Source: Bathynomus jamesi | Lineage: Eukaryota; Arthropoda; Malacostraca; Isopoda; Cirolanidae | DNA length: 64,000 bases | Assembly (NCBI GenBank): GCA_023014485.1 | Contig: JAJOZX010001073.1 | Location: 191,001-255,000, forward strand | Reading direction: 5' to 3' | Part shown: one piece after another, positions 54,350 to 64,000 of the stretch | Numbering within the stretch: the first letter of the stretch is position 1 | Layout of the letters: every line of letters begins with the position of its first letter | Position numbers and translations under genes: made by a program | The notes under the pieces: model-generated | Seen by the model: only the letters and a program-made list of their open reading frames with translations | What the model was told of the DNA's origin: nothing | Database searches by the model: none

Positions 54350-54810
54350 TTAACATCTAGGAGGAAAAAGGACGCGGCCACTCCGAGTTCGGACGCCGGG
54401 CCTGGCATTTGGTGGGGTTCCTGTCGCAGGAGGGGGTGAAGGTTCAGCTTGGAGTGGGGAGATGGGCAGAGAGGGCGCTGCTGTAGTAGAGTGTAGGGGA
54501 TCCACACGGGAATAGGGGTCGTTATCGAAATACGCCGGCTTCAAGTGGTCGATCGACACAACATCGTTGCTTCCAGCACGATCGAGGGTGAAAGTGTTAT
54601 CACTCCTCTGCAGTACCACGAAAGGCCCGTCATATGGGTGTTGCAAGGGAGGGCGGATGATGTCGTTCTTGACGAAAACATGGGTGCAAGAGGACAGATC
54701 GGCGGGGTCGTAATACGACGATTACTGGGGTGACGGGGATAGGGGGACCGAACGAAGCCCACGTCGAGTCGATAACCCTGAGTTAGAACCGAATAGACCT
54801 CCAAGTCCAT
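54350..54810 (-). pseudogene. Ty3/gypsy Pol, integrase C-terminal end
   Basis: In shifted frames: LSSCTHVFVKNDIIRPPLQH, PYDGPFVVLQRSDNTFTLDR, VVSIDHLKPAYFD and a Pro-rich end with RTRSGRV-FPPR. H-V-F-V-K, Y-x-G-P-F-x-V and the V-S-I-D-H-L-K-P-A motif are the chromodomain-adjacent tail of gypsy integrase. It is followed by a purine tract and the LTR. It is truncated at about 54810, where unrelated sequence begins. Confidence 0.82.
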
Positions 54811-54939
54811 AAAATCTGTTTTAGTGTAGCTTAACTTAGGCTATAGGTTAAAGTAGCCCTTCAAGGCTTAGCTGGGATTCCGGACCCAATCAAAGAGAAA
54901 AAATAACATATAAGCTAAGTGAGAGTCAGGAGTTGGATG

Positions 54940-56102
54940 GCGACGGTACCTTCTGGAAACTTCCTCTCTGTTGCGGATAGCATTAGAACAAGCAAAATTA
55001 AACCAAGGTTGTTTTTTTTTGCATTAGTAGTAGGAATAGAATATGGAATGTATGCCTCCATATTCGAGAGAATCACCTCCGTGATGCGCTCAGCGCACCC
55101 GAATGGCCCCGGCCACGTAAGCAGTAATCATTCCATGGGAAATCAGAGTACTACTACCTAAGGGCCTCCCATCAGCGGCGCCAAAGTGTCAAAGGCGCCT
55201 CCTCTTGAGAGGATCCGAAGGCCAAACTAGAGTGGTAGGATAGAAAATAGATAAGATTGTGGTCGGAGGAGCCCAAAGGAGAAATTTTTTTGGCAGAGTA
55301 AGAAGCAGGATGAGAGGTAAGAAGTAAATACAGAATGTTGGGCCTATCTCCAAGGTGATCGGGGATACGAGTAGGGTGCTGTACAATCTGCTCTAGGTCA
55401 GAGAGAAAAGTTGTAAGCTAGTTCACCAGGAATGTTAGTGAAATGGGAGGAAATCCAAAAGTGGTGATGAACATTGAAGTCACCTAAAATGGAGATTTCA
55501 GCAAAAGGAGAGTGAAATAGAATGTATTCCACTTTGGAAGTGAATTTTGGATAGTCAGTAGAATTGGAAGAAAGGTAGACAGCGCAGAAGTACAGTATTT
55601 AGCTAGCTTGAAATTGGCATGTTAGCCGTAGCCAGAGGGTGTAGAATTCGGAGGATTCAAGTTCGGGAATACGAGAGCAAGTTAGGTCGTTGCATACATA
55701 TAGGCAACATCCATCTTTGGAATGAAATTGAGTATAGAGGAAGTAGGAGGGTACAGAAAAGGGGTTGCCGTCAGTTGTCCCATATAAATGAGTTTTAGTG
55801 GGGAAGAGAGGGTGAGGTTTAGAGGAGGAGAGGTAGTGTTCAACAAATTGAAAATTTGAGGAAAGGCAACGAGTGCTGCAGAAGTTTATGAAAAGTGAAT
55901 CAGGCAGAGTCCCAGAACATCTCGAATGGGCACTAGTAGAAACAGCCCCGCTGTCCGGGTCTGCATTCCCGGTATCGGCACCGGAGGAACCAGAAGTGGG
56001 AACATTTATGGTCCCCTCCCCAGGGTACTTCGAGGCTGTTGAGGTCGATTCCATTTTGTTGTTTTTTAATCTTGTAAAGATTGTGTAGTGTGTAAGATGC
56101 AT
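54940..56102 (-). pseudogene. LINE-C: apurinic-type endonuclease domain and start of RT linker
   Basis: 55599-56102 reads SSNFQFVEHYLSSSKPHPLF, FSVPSYFLYTQFHSKDGCCL and ESSEFYTLWLRLTC, the start of an EEP/APE endonuclease. Broken frames to 55190 give FAEISILGDFNVHHHFW (the catalytic L-G-D-F-N motif), then a PGPFGCAERITEVILSNMEA-like linker and AYIPYSIPTTNAKKN. I associate this LINE type with decapod crustaceans. Multiple frameshifts are present. The upstream end lies at the mariner element (56106). Confidence 0.7.
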
Positions 56103-56105
56103 GTA

Positions 56106-56814
56106 GGAGGGGCGGTTAGAAAATAAGTTTACACGGCGTATAATTTCGTAACTACAGGACCTACATTGATTATGTTTGTATCAGGTGAATTCGTTAATCA
56201 TTGTTGACAACACTGCACATCGATTCGGCTGCCATCTACCGTACATTGGTTATATGAGTCAGTTGAACATGGCGGCTCGACTGGAACAGTGCCCTGCCCT
56301 ACGGAGCAGTCCAGAACGTTTACGTTTAATGGCTGCTCGTAAACGTTCCAGTGTTGAACAATATGCAGTTGCATTGATTGTTGTGCCTTTTTGCATGAAA
56401 TCTGCGAGCAAAACGCCTTTGTTGTGGTCCCAAAACACGGTAACCATCACTTTGCTAGCGGACCTCACAATCTTGAACTTCTTTGGTCGCGGAGACCCAG
56501 TGTGTTTCCATTCCATGCTGGCACGTTTTGTTTCCGGGATACGGTGATGAACCCATGTCTCGTCTCCTGTGCAATGCGCTCGAGAAATTCTTGACCACTG
56601 ACAGACTCGGAATATCGCTGCGGAAATGACAGGACACTGTTCCAGTCGAGCCGCCATGTTCAACTGACTCGTATAACCACGGTAGATTGCAGCCGAATTG
56701 ACATGCAGTGTTGCCAACAATGATTAACGAATTCACCTGATACAAACATAATCAATGTAGGTCCTTAAGTTACGAAATTATACGCCGTATAAACTATTTT
56801 CTGACCTCTCCTCG
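56106..56814 (-). mobile_element. Mariner-derived element with about 170-bp TIRs
   Basis: 56106-56305 and 56640-56814 are inverted repeats beginning GGAGGGGCGGTTAGAAAATA and, on the other side, CGAGGAGAGGTCAGAAAATA. TA flanks both ends (56104-56105, 56815-56816). A fragment of mariner transposase fills the centre. Confidence 0.82.
56320..56595 (-). pseudogene. Mariner transposase, central fragment
   Basis: Leftwards: TGDETWVHHRIPETKRASME (first catalytic Asp in G-D-E-T-W), WKHTGSPRPKKFKIVRSASK, VMVTVFWDHNKGVLLADFMQ and KGTTINATAYCSTLERLRAA, the classic mariner (DD34D) series before the N-A-R-P-H motif. The second and third Asp and the N-terminal HTH domains are missing. It is trapped between the long inverted repeats of 56106-56814. 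Confidence 0.88.
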
Positions 56815-57004
56815 TATGTGTAGTGAGAAATAGTGAGAGAAGCGTGTTTGAGACCATGCTGAACTGCTCACAGTGTAGATCAGACACGGAAAAAGATCAG
56901 CTAAGGAGGACAGTGACAGTAGAAACGGGAGTTCCAGCACTCCCTATCTCCTGCCTAATGTCCCCCGCCCCCCGATTACTTCCTTGGTCGATTGGTGTCT
57001 ACAA

Positions 57005-57021
57005 TCTCTCTCTCTCTCTTT

Positions 57022-57066
<45 letters not shown>
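57005..57066. repeat. (CT)n then (TA)n microsatellite
   Basis: CT run at 57005-57020 and TA run at 57024-57066. Confidence 0.97.
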
Positions 57067-57071
<5 letters not shown>

Positions 57072-57079
57072 GTCTTCCT

Positions 57080-57634
57080 GAAGAGTGGTTTCCTTCATAT
57101 TTCGTCACGACAGTGCGTTAATTTACATCATATATACGTCCAACGTACCTTTTTCCAAGTGGGCTCAAGCGAAGTTTCGTCTGTCGACTTTGTAAGTTTG
57201 TACAGTATTTCTTCGACAACAGTGGCTTTCGTCGTGCGGCCCATCATGGTTCTGATCGGTTCAACATTTCTCGCATTGTGAAACGATGAACGTGGGTGAT
57301 GGCGCTTGCCAAAGATTTTTGAATGTCTTTAGATGTCACTCTTGGATTACTACTAACCTCACGAACGAGTCTCCTAATCATCCTGAGTGAGATCTTCGGT
57401 GGTCGGCTACTCCTGGCAAGGTTGTCGTCGTCTTTATGTCCCTCCATTTGTAAATAACTTGACGAACAGTTGACGCATAATTTCATATCTCGTTGGTAAC
57501 TTCTCATACCTCTCCCGAGATGTATGAGTATTGATAATGGCTCTCCGTAGGTCATTCGAGAATTCCTTCAATCTAGGAATGATACCCGATTCTTTTTTTA
57601 CATTATCTGTACCAAAATGATGCCTGAACTGCAA
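57080..57634 (-). pseudogene. Tc1-like transposase, N-terminal part
   Basis: Frames overlapping leftwards give LKEFSNDLRRAIINTHTSRE, YEKLPTRYEIMRQLFVKL, then SSRPPKISLRMIRRLVREVS and NPRVTSKDIQKSLASA, followed by RRKPLLS in a shifted frame. The paired HTH layout and the G/S-R-P-P-K-I-S linker are typical of Tc1 transposases. The catalytic domain is not present downstream. Confidence 0.75.
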
Positions 57635-58079
57635 ACGAAACTACAAAAATGATCAATCACATTAAAATAATATCACTACGTTCAGGAATGAAATATGTAA
57701 GCAAAGCAACTTCATTCAACAAATTTACGACTATACATAAATGGTTCACTTTCGCGCGGCATCCTTTTCACAACTAAGCGCACTAAGCTTTCTGCGTGCC
57801 GATTATACAATATAGATGCGTAAACTATTTTCGAATGGTTGGATAGTGTAGTCAAATGTGCAAAAGGTTTTTTATATGCGGGTACAAAACATATTCTCCA
57901 TTCATGGGTTCACTTTTTCGCACAACTGCGTTTCAGTTGATACTAAAAACTGGTTGTATGACACCCCTTTAAAGACAATTGACAAATGTAGTCATTATCC
58001 GTATTCGGCAAACCTTTTGAAAATATTGTAAAAACATGATCAAACATTATTTCGAAGCAAAAATGCTTATCTCCGCATC
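57635..58079. other. No gene seen
   Basis: AT-rich sequence without recognised motifs. Confidence 0.4.
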
Positions 58080-58299
58080 AATATGGATTCTGTAAGAAAA
58101 CATTGACTGAAATAGTTATCTTAAATCTCATGATAAGTATCAATGTCGCTAAAGAGAATAAGGAAATGATCTCCATTTTTATGGCATTGAGTAAGGCTTT
58201 TATTTGTAGCACTCGACAATATCTGTTCACTAAATTGATTATAAAACACGGGTGTACCTCAGGACTCCGTCTTGGGTCCACTTTTATTTTTACAAGGTT

Positions 58300-58737
58300 A
58301 CCTGACCCGGCTTTGCCCAAGTTAAGGTTAGCTACCCTCCGGGTACCTAAACCCCACTTTATTCAACTTAGGAGCTAACCCCTTCCCCCATTACCCCCAC
58401 CCCTCACCATTACCCCAACCCTTTTACCATTACTTCCCATGATAAATTTCACAAACAGAAAAAAAGCGAAAAAGAGAGGCTAAACTACAGAAAAGAACGC
58501 AGCCGTGAAATTTTTGAGCTTCACATTGTGTCAAGATTTCTGAATCTGAATAGATATCCCCCAAAACTCCCCTGACCAAATAATTGAACTCCCAATTACT
58601 GTCGGTTCAATTATTTGGTCAATAAAACTATAGAAAAGAACAGTCATGAAAATCTTGAGCTTCACATTGCCGCCCGTAATTTCTGAAAGTGTGACGGACA
58701 GACAGACGGACAGCTCTCTTATTATAGTATAGATTGA
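58300..58737 (+). repeat. C-rich repeat element, third copy, inserted in LINE-B
   Basis: It shares caggctaaactacagaaaag, ttttgagcttcacattgtgt, cccttcccccattaccccca and gacggacagctctcttatta with the tandem units at 41911-42785. It interrupts LINE-B between LLFL and INDL of the RT, so it is a mobile unit, but no TSD could be fixed. Confidence 0.68.
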
Positions 58738-59047
58738 ATATAAATGATCTTACATCCGCACTTTTTAAACATACTTAACTTAAGAGTGTTTGCAAATGAC
58801 ACAGTAGACTCGTGGACTAGATAACCTCAAAAATACTGTTTTTAAATATCTATCAAACGAGTTTCATGAATTTTTTGTAAAAGAAATATAGGCCAACATT
58901 TGGATGAAGTGAATGTTGGATCGAGTCTAATGACAGAATAGAGCAACGAAATAACTTGAAGCGATGTTTGACAAGAAGTTCGATGAAAGGACCTCATAAA
59001 AAAAATTTGAAACACTTATACCTTCTAAATATACTTCATTAAGTTTG

Positions 59048-59233
59048 GCGCTACGTAGTGGTTAGTGTCGTAGCACCGCTTCCCGTCAATTAGCAAAAGT
59101 TAACCGACACTGGGTCTGCGTCCAGTTTATGTAGCGATCCGTGGTTCGGATCTCACGTAAAACTGTAGGTCCCCTCCGTCATGCGATCCTAAATGTTGCG
59201 AATGAGGTTAAACAATCCCAATACAATACAATA
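59048..59233 (+). mobile_element. 5S rRNA-derived SINE, copy 2, with 12-bp duplication
   Basis: TCATTAAGTTTG occurs directly before (59036-59047) and after (59234-59245) the element, showing retrotransposition into LINE-B. The head gcttcccgtcaattagcaaa then agttaaccgacactggg is 5S-like, but the box C part (ggaagggagaccgtcc in copy 3) is deleted. The body has the segment shared with the CR1-like LINE (59142-59180). The tail is caatacaatacaat. Confidence 0.88.
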
Positions 59234-59710
59234 TCATTAAGTTTGTGTCTAACTTTCATTCTTCTTTGAATGTACTGGACACTCGCACGGGGAAACTGCG
59301 CTAATGGCGCTCTAAACGGCAGACCTTTATTATTCATAATTGAGCAACAAGAGTATTAACTGAAGTTAATTTACGAATGTAATTTTTAAAGGATTGAAAC
59401 TATTAACGATCAAAGATGTTAGCAAAATGGCACATTTCTTATTCACTTACAAATGTATGAACTAATTGACATTGAGTTAAAAATACTTCGCAAAATGTAA
59501 CCCATCAAGAAGCTCTCTCTTATTCGATCAGGCGTAGAGTTGCTGTAGGCAAGTTGTCCTTCAGTAAGATTATTTATCTTTATCCCAGATACCACTTATT
59601 TTTGTCGGACTGAAATTATGAAATTATTTAAGTTTGATATTAAGAATATTTTTAATGTAACTACACTGAAAAATAAATGGAATATTGATAAGCTTTTGCG
59701 TGAATGTTGT

Positions 59711-60862
59711 TTGATATATTAGGTTGCATTATTTTTTTTAATTTCTCATATTATTCAATTAATTAGTTTTACCCTCAAAACTAAACTGATTAACATCATT
59801 TTATACTTTATATATATTTTACGTATTAGTCACGCGTACCAATTCCCTATAAAATGATGCGTTACATTTTCATTAATACGAGAGCCCAGTAAACCCAGAA
59901 ACTTCAAGAAAAAACTTATACACTCGATGAAATATGTAAAAACTTCGCTAAAGATTCCTTTACTCAAATTGCATTTTTCGGGTTTTTTTTGTTTCACAAA
60001 ACTTTAAAAAAAATCAAACTAATAATTACGTACTTTGTCATTTTTTCAAATTACTGTAAAATTAATACGATCAATTTATGTAGCAGAAATGCACCATAAA
60101 TTAACCCATGTTAATCCAATACAGGTTTACGATGGATGGACTTAATAGGAAAACGTCACACAAATTTTATTTTAGATTAAGAAGCAACCGAGTGATTAAA
60201 AAATTAAATTCAGATACCCCTATACTCTGGTTCCACCGTATTTTCAAAATTCCTTTGCTCCGCCTCCACCCGTACCTCGCTCTTGAGCGAAACTCCAGCC
60301 AGTGTAAATTTAAACCTAATTACATTGCCATGATTCAAAATTTAACGGTCAATTTTAAAATATTTTAACAATTACAACTTAATTTGATATTTCATTATAT
60401 TTCACAAATACTAAAATAGTTAATAACAAAACTGTAATAAATTTTCATAACTAATTTATTTAATAATTTAAGAATTAAGTAAAAATTCAGTTGCGTTATT
60501 TAAAGTATAGGGGAGTGGGGACCTACTTCCCGATCAAGTTCAGTAATTTAACCGACATTCGCGTCTTTAAGTAGGTCCTATGCGGTTTGCCGTCAGCCAT
60601 TTTATCTCTGTGACTAATTGCTTTTCATCATAATCAGCAAGTTAAATTTTTCCTAGATTTTATGTTTCCCATGTTAAACTACTGTACGTACTATTACTAT
60701 TACTATTTGCAATATTTTTTTAAAGATTTCCGTTTAAAAAAGCTTTAGGCTCTTCAAAAGCGAAGAACAAATTATCGAACTACAGGTAAATATGTACAAG
60801 TATCAAAATATAAACTTTGTCCGACAGAATTAACAAACACTACAAGAATAAAAGACAAAAAA
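59711..60862. other. No gene seen
   Basis: Very AT-rich sequence. An open frame at 60108-60368 matches nothing I know and lies in low-complexity sequence. Confidence 0.4.
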
Positions 60863-60875
60863 TGAGAGAGAGAGA

Positions 60876-60927
<52 letters not shown>
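60863..60927. repeat. (GA)n microsatellite
   Basis: About 32 GA units with one small interruption near 60875. Confidence 0.98.
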
Positions 60928-60929
<2 letters not shown>

Positions 60930-61610
60930 CATCGCTCGAAAAAAACAGGAGCACACGTTTTTTTAAAATTAACTAAACCCATTAAAGTTGAGTTGTAGGT
61001 TTACATAAATTAACTTGTATAAATTCTATAATTCCAACTGAAAGCAATCAAAATTGCGATTTAAAAAATTTTAAGCACAAATTTGCGATACAAGTTTGTA
61101 AATAAATATCTTTTTATTGTGTTAGCGGGGGTGAATTTCTAATTCTTTTGTACACTTATTTGAATGCAAATAGTACTTGTAAACATATAATATTATGGGA
61201 AAACCGCTGCACTTTTTATGAAGCTTTTTTACATTTATTATTAGGGGTTATTTAGCAAGTATATGACATATTTTCTTCTCAATGACCTCGGAGGAGGGTG
61301 CTGGGTGTTTAGAAATAATTAAAATTGAAGGACAAAAGTCACTCATTAGTGAAGATTAGTATCGCATATTGTAGTTCTACCGCACACCTTTCGATACTGT
61401 TATTTTTAAATATATATATTAGCATTTTATATAACAAAAGTGAATTTAATTATATTTAGAAGCACAGTTTCTGGAAAGGGACAGCCGCTTTAGTGCCTCG
61501 ACACTACCTTTCGGTCCGTGTGTTCGGGAATGGTCTGCAGTGCCAAGCGAGTCTCGCCACTATGGCTTTAGCAGCCGAGTGGGAAGGCCGTTAGTACCGA
61601 GAAAGTTTGG
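60928..61610. other. AT-rich region ending in a GC-richer patch
   Basis: Nothing coding is recognised to about 61460. 61465-61610 is clearly richer in G+C and CpG than its surroundings and precedes the candidate exon, so it could be a promoter or 5' UTR (inference). Confidence 0.35.
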
Positions 61611-61815
61611 ATGAAGAAAATGTCGGAGGAATCGCGGACCTCGGAAGAAAATGCGAGTGAGGAAGAAAAGGAGGAAAAGCAACCTCCGAAGAAAAGAATG
61701 AAAAAAATTCAGAATCAAAAGAAAAAAGAAGATAAACCGAAAGAAAAAGAGTCTAAAGAGAAAAAGGAAAGCGTCGATGCAAATGAGATACAGGAAAAAC
61801 CTAAAAGAACAAGAG
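61611..61815 (+). CDS. Candidate first coding exon of a host gene (Lys/Glu-rich, AT-hook-like)
   Basis: The open frame starts at ATG 61611 or, in better initiation context, at 61620 (MSEESRTSEENASEEEKEEK). It is dense in Lys and Glu (KPKEKESKEKKESVDANEIQ) and ends KPKRTRGKG, where R-G-K-G resembles an AT-hook core. AGAG|GTAAAG at 61815 is a good splice donor and pyrimidine/AT-rich intron-like sequence follows. Composition suggests a disordered nuclear or chromatin-associated N-terminus. I do not recognise the gene, and low complexity weakens the call. No transposon signature surrounds it. Confidence 0.42.
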
Positions 61816-62257
61816 GTAAAGGTAGGCCTACAATTTCATTCAATTTTTCATCCTAAGTTAGCTACTCTAGTAGGCCTATTCTCTATAGTCAAATAGACGT
61901 TTAAGCCGTACTTATTAATTAAGATATAAGCCTACTGTGTGTGTGTGTGAGAGAGAATCATTTTAGGCTCTTGCTTTACCTTCTGTTAGGCCTATTGTTA
62001 ACTGTACTACAGCAGGTAGTAGGCATAATTGATACGCGCCTTTGTAAATAGGCCAAGGGTTATTAAAATTTACTGTTGAATTAAGACCCTACATAGTTAG
62101 CTTATTGCTAAATATTATTACTTTATATCACTACGCCTATTATGTAATAATTAGCGTTTTTAATTAGAACCAACCTAAGGTTGAAGGACTAAGTTAGGCC
62201 CTACCTTACTAGCTCAGCTAAAAGTATTTAGGCCCAAGGGCTTGCTTCGACTTTTAA
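61816..62257. other. No gene; possible intron
   Basis: A short (TG)n/(GA)n patch lies at 61937-61955. aggccta and taggcct words are frequent. Nothing else is recognised. Confidence 0.35.
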
Positions 62258-62265
62258 GCAAAACG

Positions 62266-62974
62266 GAGCAAGTGTAGTTTACGTTCCCCTACATTGTCCT
62301 AGTGTAGTTTGCGTTCCCCAACTTTGCCTGCGTATACGGTACCTAATCAAATAAAACGTCAAAACTAACGGAAATATTACGACTTAACCTAACCAGTCAT
62401 CAATATATATATATATATATAGGTACTTGTGGGTTATCTGTCGCCACTTTTTAATATTTTTTTTATTTATTTATTTTTATATATTAAGAGAAGAGGATTC
62501 TTTATACTGTACGGCATTGACGATTGGTTAGGTTAAGTCGTGCTAGTTTGGTTAAATACCGTTTTATTTAACCAAACTAGCACGACTTAACCTAACCAAT
62601 CGTCAATGCCGTACAGTATAAAGAATCCTCTTCTCTTATAAAAATAAAACTAAATAAAAAAAATATTAAAAAGTTTTTATTTAACCAAACTAGCACGACT
62701 TAACCTAACCAATCGTCAATGCCGTACAGTATAAAGAATCCTCTTCTCTTAATATATAAAAATAAATAAATAAAAAAATATTAAAAAGTGGCGACAGATA
62801 ACCCACAAGTACCTATATATATATTTATATTTATATATTGACGATTGGTTGTCGTAATATTTTCGTTAGTTTTAACGTTTTATTTGATGGATTCATTTAA
62901 AAAATGTTTGCTAAAGATCCTAGTGTAGTTTGTGTCCCCTTTTGCCTTACGGGGACGTAAACTACACTTGCTCC
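62266..62974. mobile_element. GGAGCAAG MITE, copy 2, with nested foldback MITE
   Basis: The ends GGAGCAAGTGTAGTTTACGT and complement are flanked by a perfect 8-bp duplication AGCAAAAC (62258-62265, 62975-62982). It is closely related to 29551-29949 and grew to 709 bp because another foldback element sits in its (TA)n core. Confidence 0.93.
62422..62813. mobile_element. Foldback MITE inserted in the TA core of the GGAGCAAG MITE
   Basis: GGTACTTGTGGGTTATCTGT at 62422 pairs with its complement ending at 62813, and TA tracts flank both. Inside, one arm segment (caaactagcacgacttaacc to aatcctcttctctta) occurs three times: once inverted at about 62487-62560, and twice direct at about 62570-62640 and 62685-62750. 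That suggests an internal tandem duplication of one arm. Confidence 0.82.
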
Positions 62975-62982
62975 AGCAAAAC

Positions 62983-63369
62983 GGGTCTCTAATTTTGTTT
63001 GCCTTGGTCATAGACTTTTTTAATTAAGAAACATTTGACAGCTTACGAAGTTGAACTTTTGAGGCCTATTTTTTATATAAGACTTGCTACGCCCAGTGGC
63101 CATTCTCTGAGAATTATATAGCCTTAGGCAAGGTTCACTGTATATCATCATACGCGAGACTACAATTCTTAGTGTTCATCCCTGCCGTTTTATGCAAAAG
63201 GCAGTTAGGCCTACTCTAAAATTTGGATTTTGTCGCTTAATTCACCTTTTATTTGTTTTAATATCTTACTAATGGTTAGGGAGTCGAAAAGGATTTTTTT
63301 TTTTCCTTAAACCAATCGTAATTCTTAAATTATTCTTTTCAACTATTCTCACTTTTTACATTGAACTAG
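62983..63369. other. No gene seen
   Basis: AT-rich sequence with aggcctat words. Nothing coding is recognised. Confidence 0.35.
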
Positions 63370-63726
63370 CCGCTAAATTTAGCCAGTGTCTCGCAGCCAT
63401 ACATCAGTATAAACCGCTTGCTTCATCTACACGCAAACACTCCCTCCCTATCAAGGCCTTTATTTTTCTTATCACTCGCTTACCTTGTTTCACTCTACTT
63501 TCACTTTCCAAAGTATGTTGTCAAACACCCAGATTCCAGAATACTCAAGTTCTTTCACAACCTCTAAAATTTTCCCATTAATCACAATATTACACGCTGA
63601 GTCTCCTCCTCTTTCAACGACAAGAATGTTACTTTATTTACAATCACCTTCATTAAGTAATGTCCCTTCACAAACGTCAACAAAATTTATTTTTCTCAAT
63701 TCATTCTCTGATTTACCGAAAAGTAG
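63370..63726 (-). pseudogene. LINE-D: RT C-terminal fragment
   Basis: Leftwards: SNILVVERGGDSACNIVING, KILEVVKEFEYSGIWVFDNI, then in shifted frames KIKALIGRE and AARHWLNLAASS. The V-V-E-R-x-G-x-S-x-C-x-I-x-I-N then F-x-Y-L-G pattern is the region after the RT active site in a LINE family I associate with decapod genomes. It is decayed, and bordered on the right by a 5S-SINE. Confidence 0.6.
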
Positions 63727-63945
63727 GGCTACGTCGTAACCAATGTCGTAACTGCTTCCCGTTGATCAGCGAAGTTAAGCGACATTGGATCTGGGTAGTA
63801 GTAGTTGGAAGGGAGACCGTCCTCCGCGTCCAGATTATGTAGCGACCCTTGGTTCGGATCCCACGTAAAGCTGTAGGTCCCCTCCGTCATATGACCTTAG
63901 ATGTTGCGAAGGAGGTTAAACAACCCCAATCATTATTATTATACT
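63727..63945 (+). mobile_element. 5S rRNA-derived SINE, copy 3 (most complete)
   Basis: The head cttcccgttgatcagcgaag then ttaagcgacattgg and ttggaagggagaccgtcc follows the arthropod 5S rRNA internal control region, including box A (AGTTAAGC) and box C (GGA.GGGAGACC). RNA polymerase III could therefore transcribe it. The body has the LINE-shared segment (63849-63886) and the end ggaggttaaacaacccc, followed by (att)n. It is bordered on the left by LINE-D. Confidence 0.85.
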
Positions 63946-64000
63946 GAAAAGTATCGTAACATATCAGCAACAGCCGTCATTCATTCTCTTCCAAATTCAG

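Larger units (their letters stand above)
58080..59710 (+). pseudogene. LINE-B copy 2: RT remnant with two insertions
   Basis: 58080-58300 reads SISIFMALSKAFI-like RT palm sequence and GVPQDSVLGPLLFL. After the C-rich insertion, 58738-58800 gives NINDL and, in a shifted frame, LRVFANDTVDSW, where the active-site box reads FAND. 59250-59330 gives RGNCANGALNG, matching WGNSANNALNG of the copy at 46984. 59580-59700 matches its 3' part. Heavily decayed. Confidence 0.68.

Noticed and set aside
60772..60954. Leu/Ser repeat protein
   Set aside because: It is the translation of the (GA)n microsatellite.
63727..63945. A genuine 5S rRNA gene
   Set aside because: Only the internal part is 5S-like, the ends are replaced by a SINE body, and related copies with TSD occur nearby.

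Overview
The window looks like repeat-dense, AT-rich arthropod nuclear DNA. It carries eukaryotic DNA transposons with target-site duplications (TSDs), LTR and non-LTR retroelements, a 5S rRNA-derived SINE, many microsatellites and scattered TTAGG-type repeats of the kind that form insect and crustacean telomeres. One endonuclease-bearing LINE (54940-56102) and one RT tail (63370-63726) resemble LINE proteins I associate with decapod crustaceans. That placement is an inference from memory. I see no operons, CRISPR arrays, tRNA genes or complete host genes. The only plausible host sequence is a short lysine/glutamate-rich exon near 61620-61815.

Layout. 1-1260: a transposase edge fragment, a deleted mariner-like element with long terminal inverted repeats (TIRs) and a truncated 5S-SINE. 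1261-4302: nothing recognisable. 4303-7592: a TA-flanked MITE, then a Merlin (IS1595-like) element whose otherwise open transposase is split by a hAT element with an 8-bp TSD. 7780-27970: a nested stack. CR1-like LINE L1 (+) was hit by a second copy, L2 (-). L2 was hit by a CACTGG-ended transposon of a poorly named family, which was in turn hit by a Bel/Pao LTR retrotransposon. L1 was also hit by a hAT element, itself hit by an Academ-like transposon. TSDs can be read at every one of these junctions.

28000-41000: foldback MITEs, one inserted in another; hAT remnants; and a 3.4-kb element (34953-38364) with TIRs, a TA TSD and a decayed protein of a family I cannot name. 41000-48070: a mariner-like element, C-rich repeat units, ZMYM1-like and GTF2I-like hAT remnants and LINE-B. 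48064-54810: a scrambled Ty3/gypsy element, a second CACTGG-family copy, mariner remnants and a 3' gypsy LTR with the end of pol. 54940-64000: LINE-C, mariner and Tc1 remnants, LINE-B with insertions, two 5S-SINEs, the candidate host exon, a nested MITE and LINE-D.

The genes do not form a pathway. They are successive generations of mobile elements, nearly all inactivated. The most informative points are the ordered nest, the exact ends of two little-described transposon families, and the 5S-SINE that shares an internal segment with the CR1-like LINE 3' UTR.
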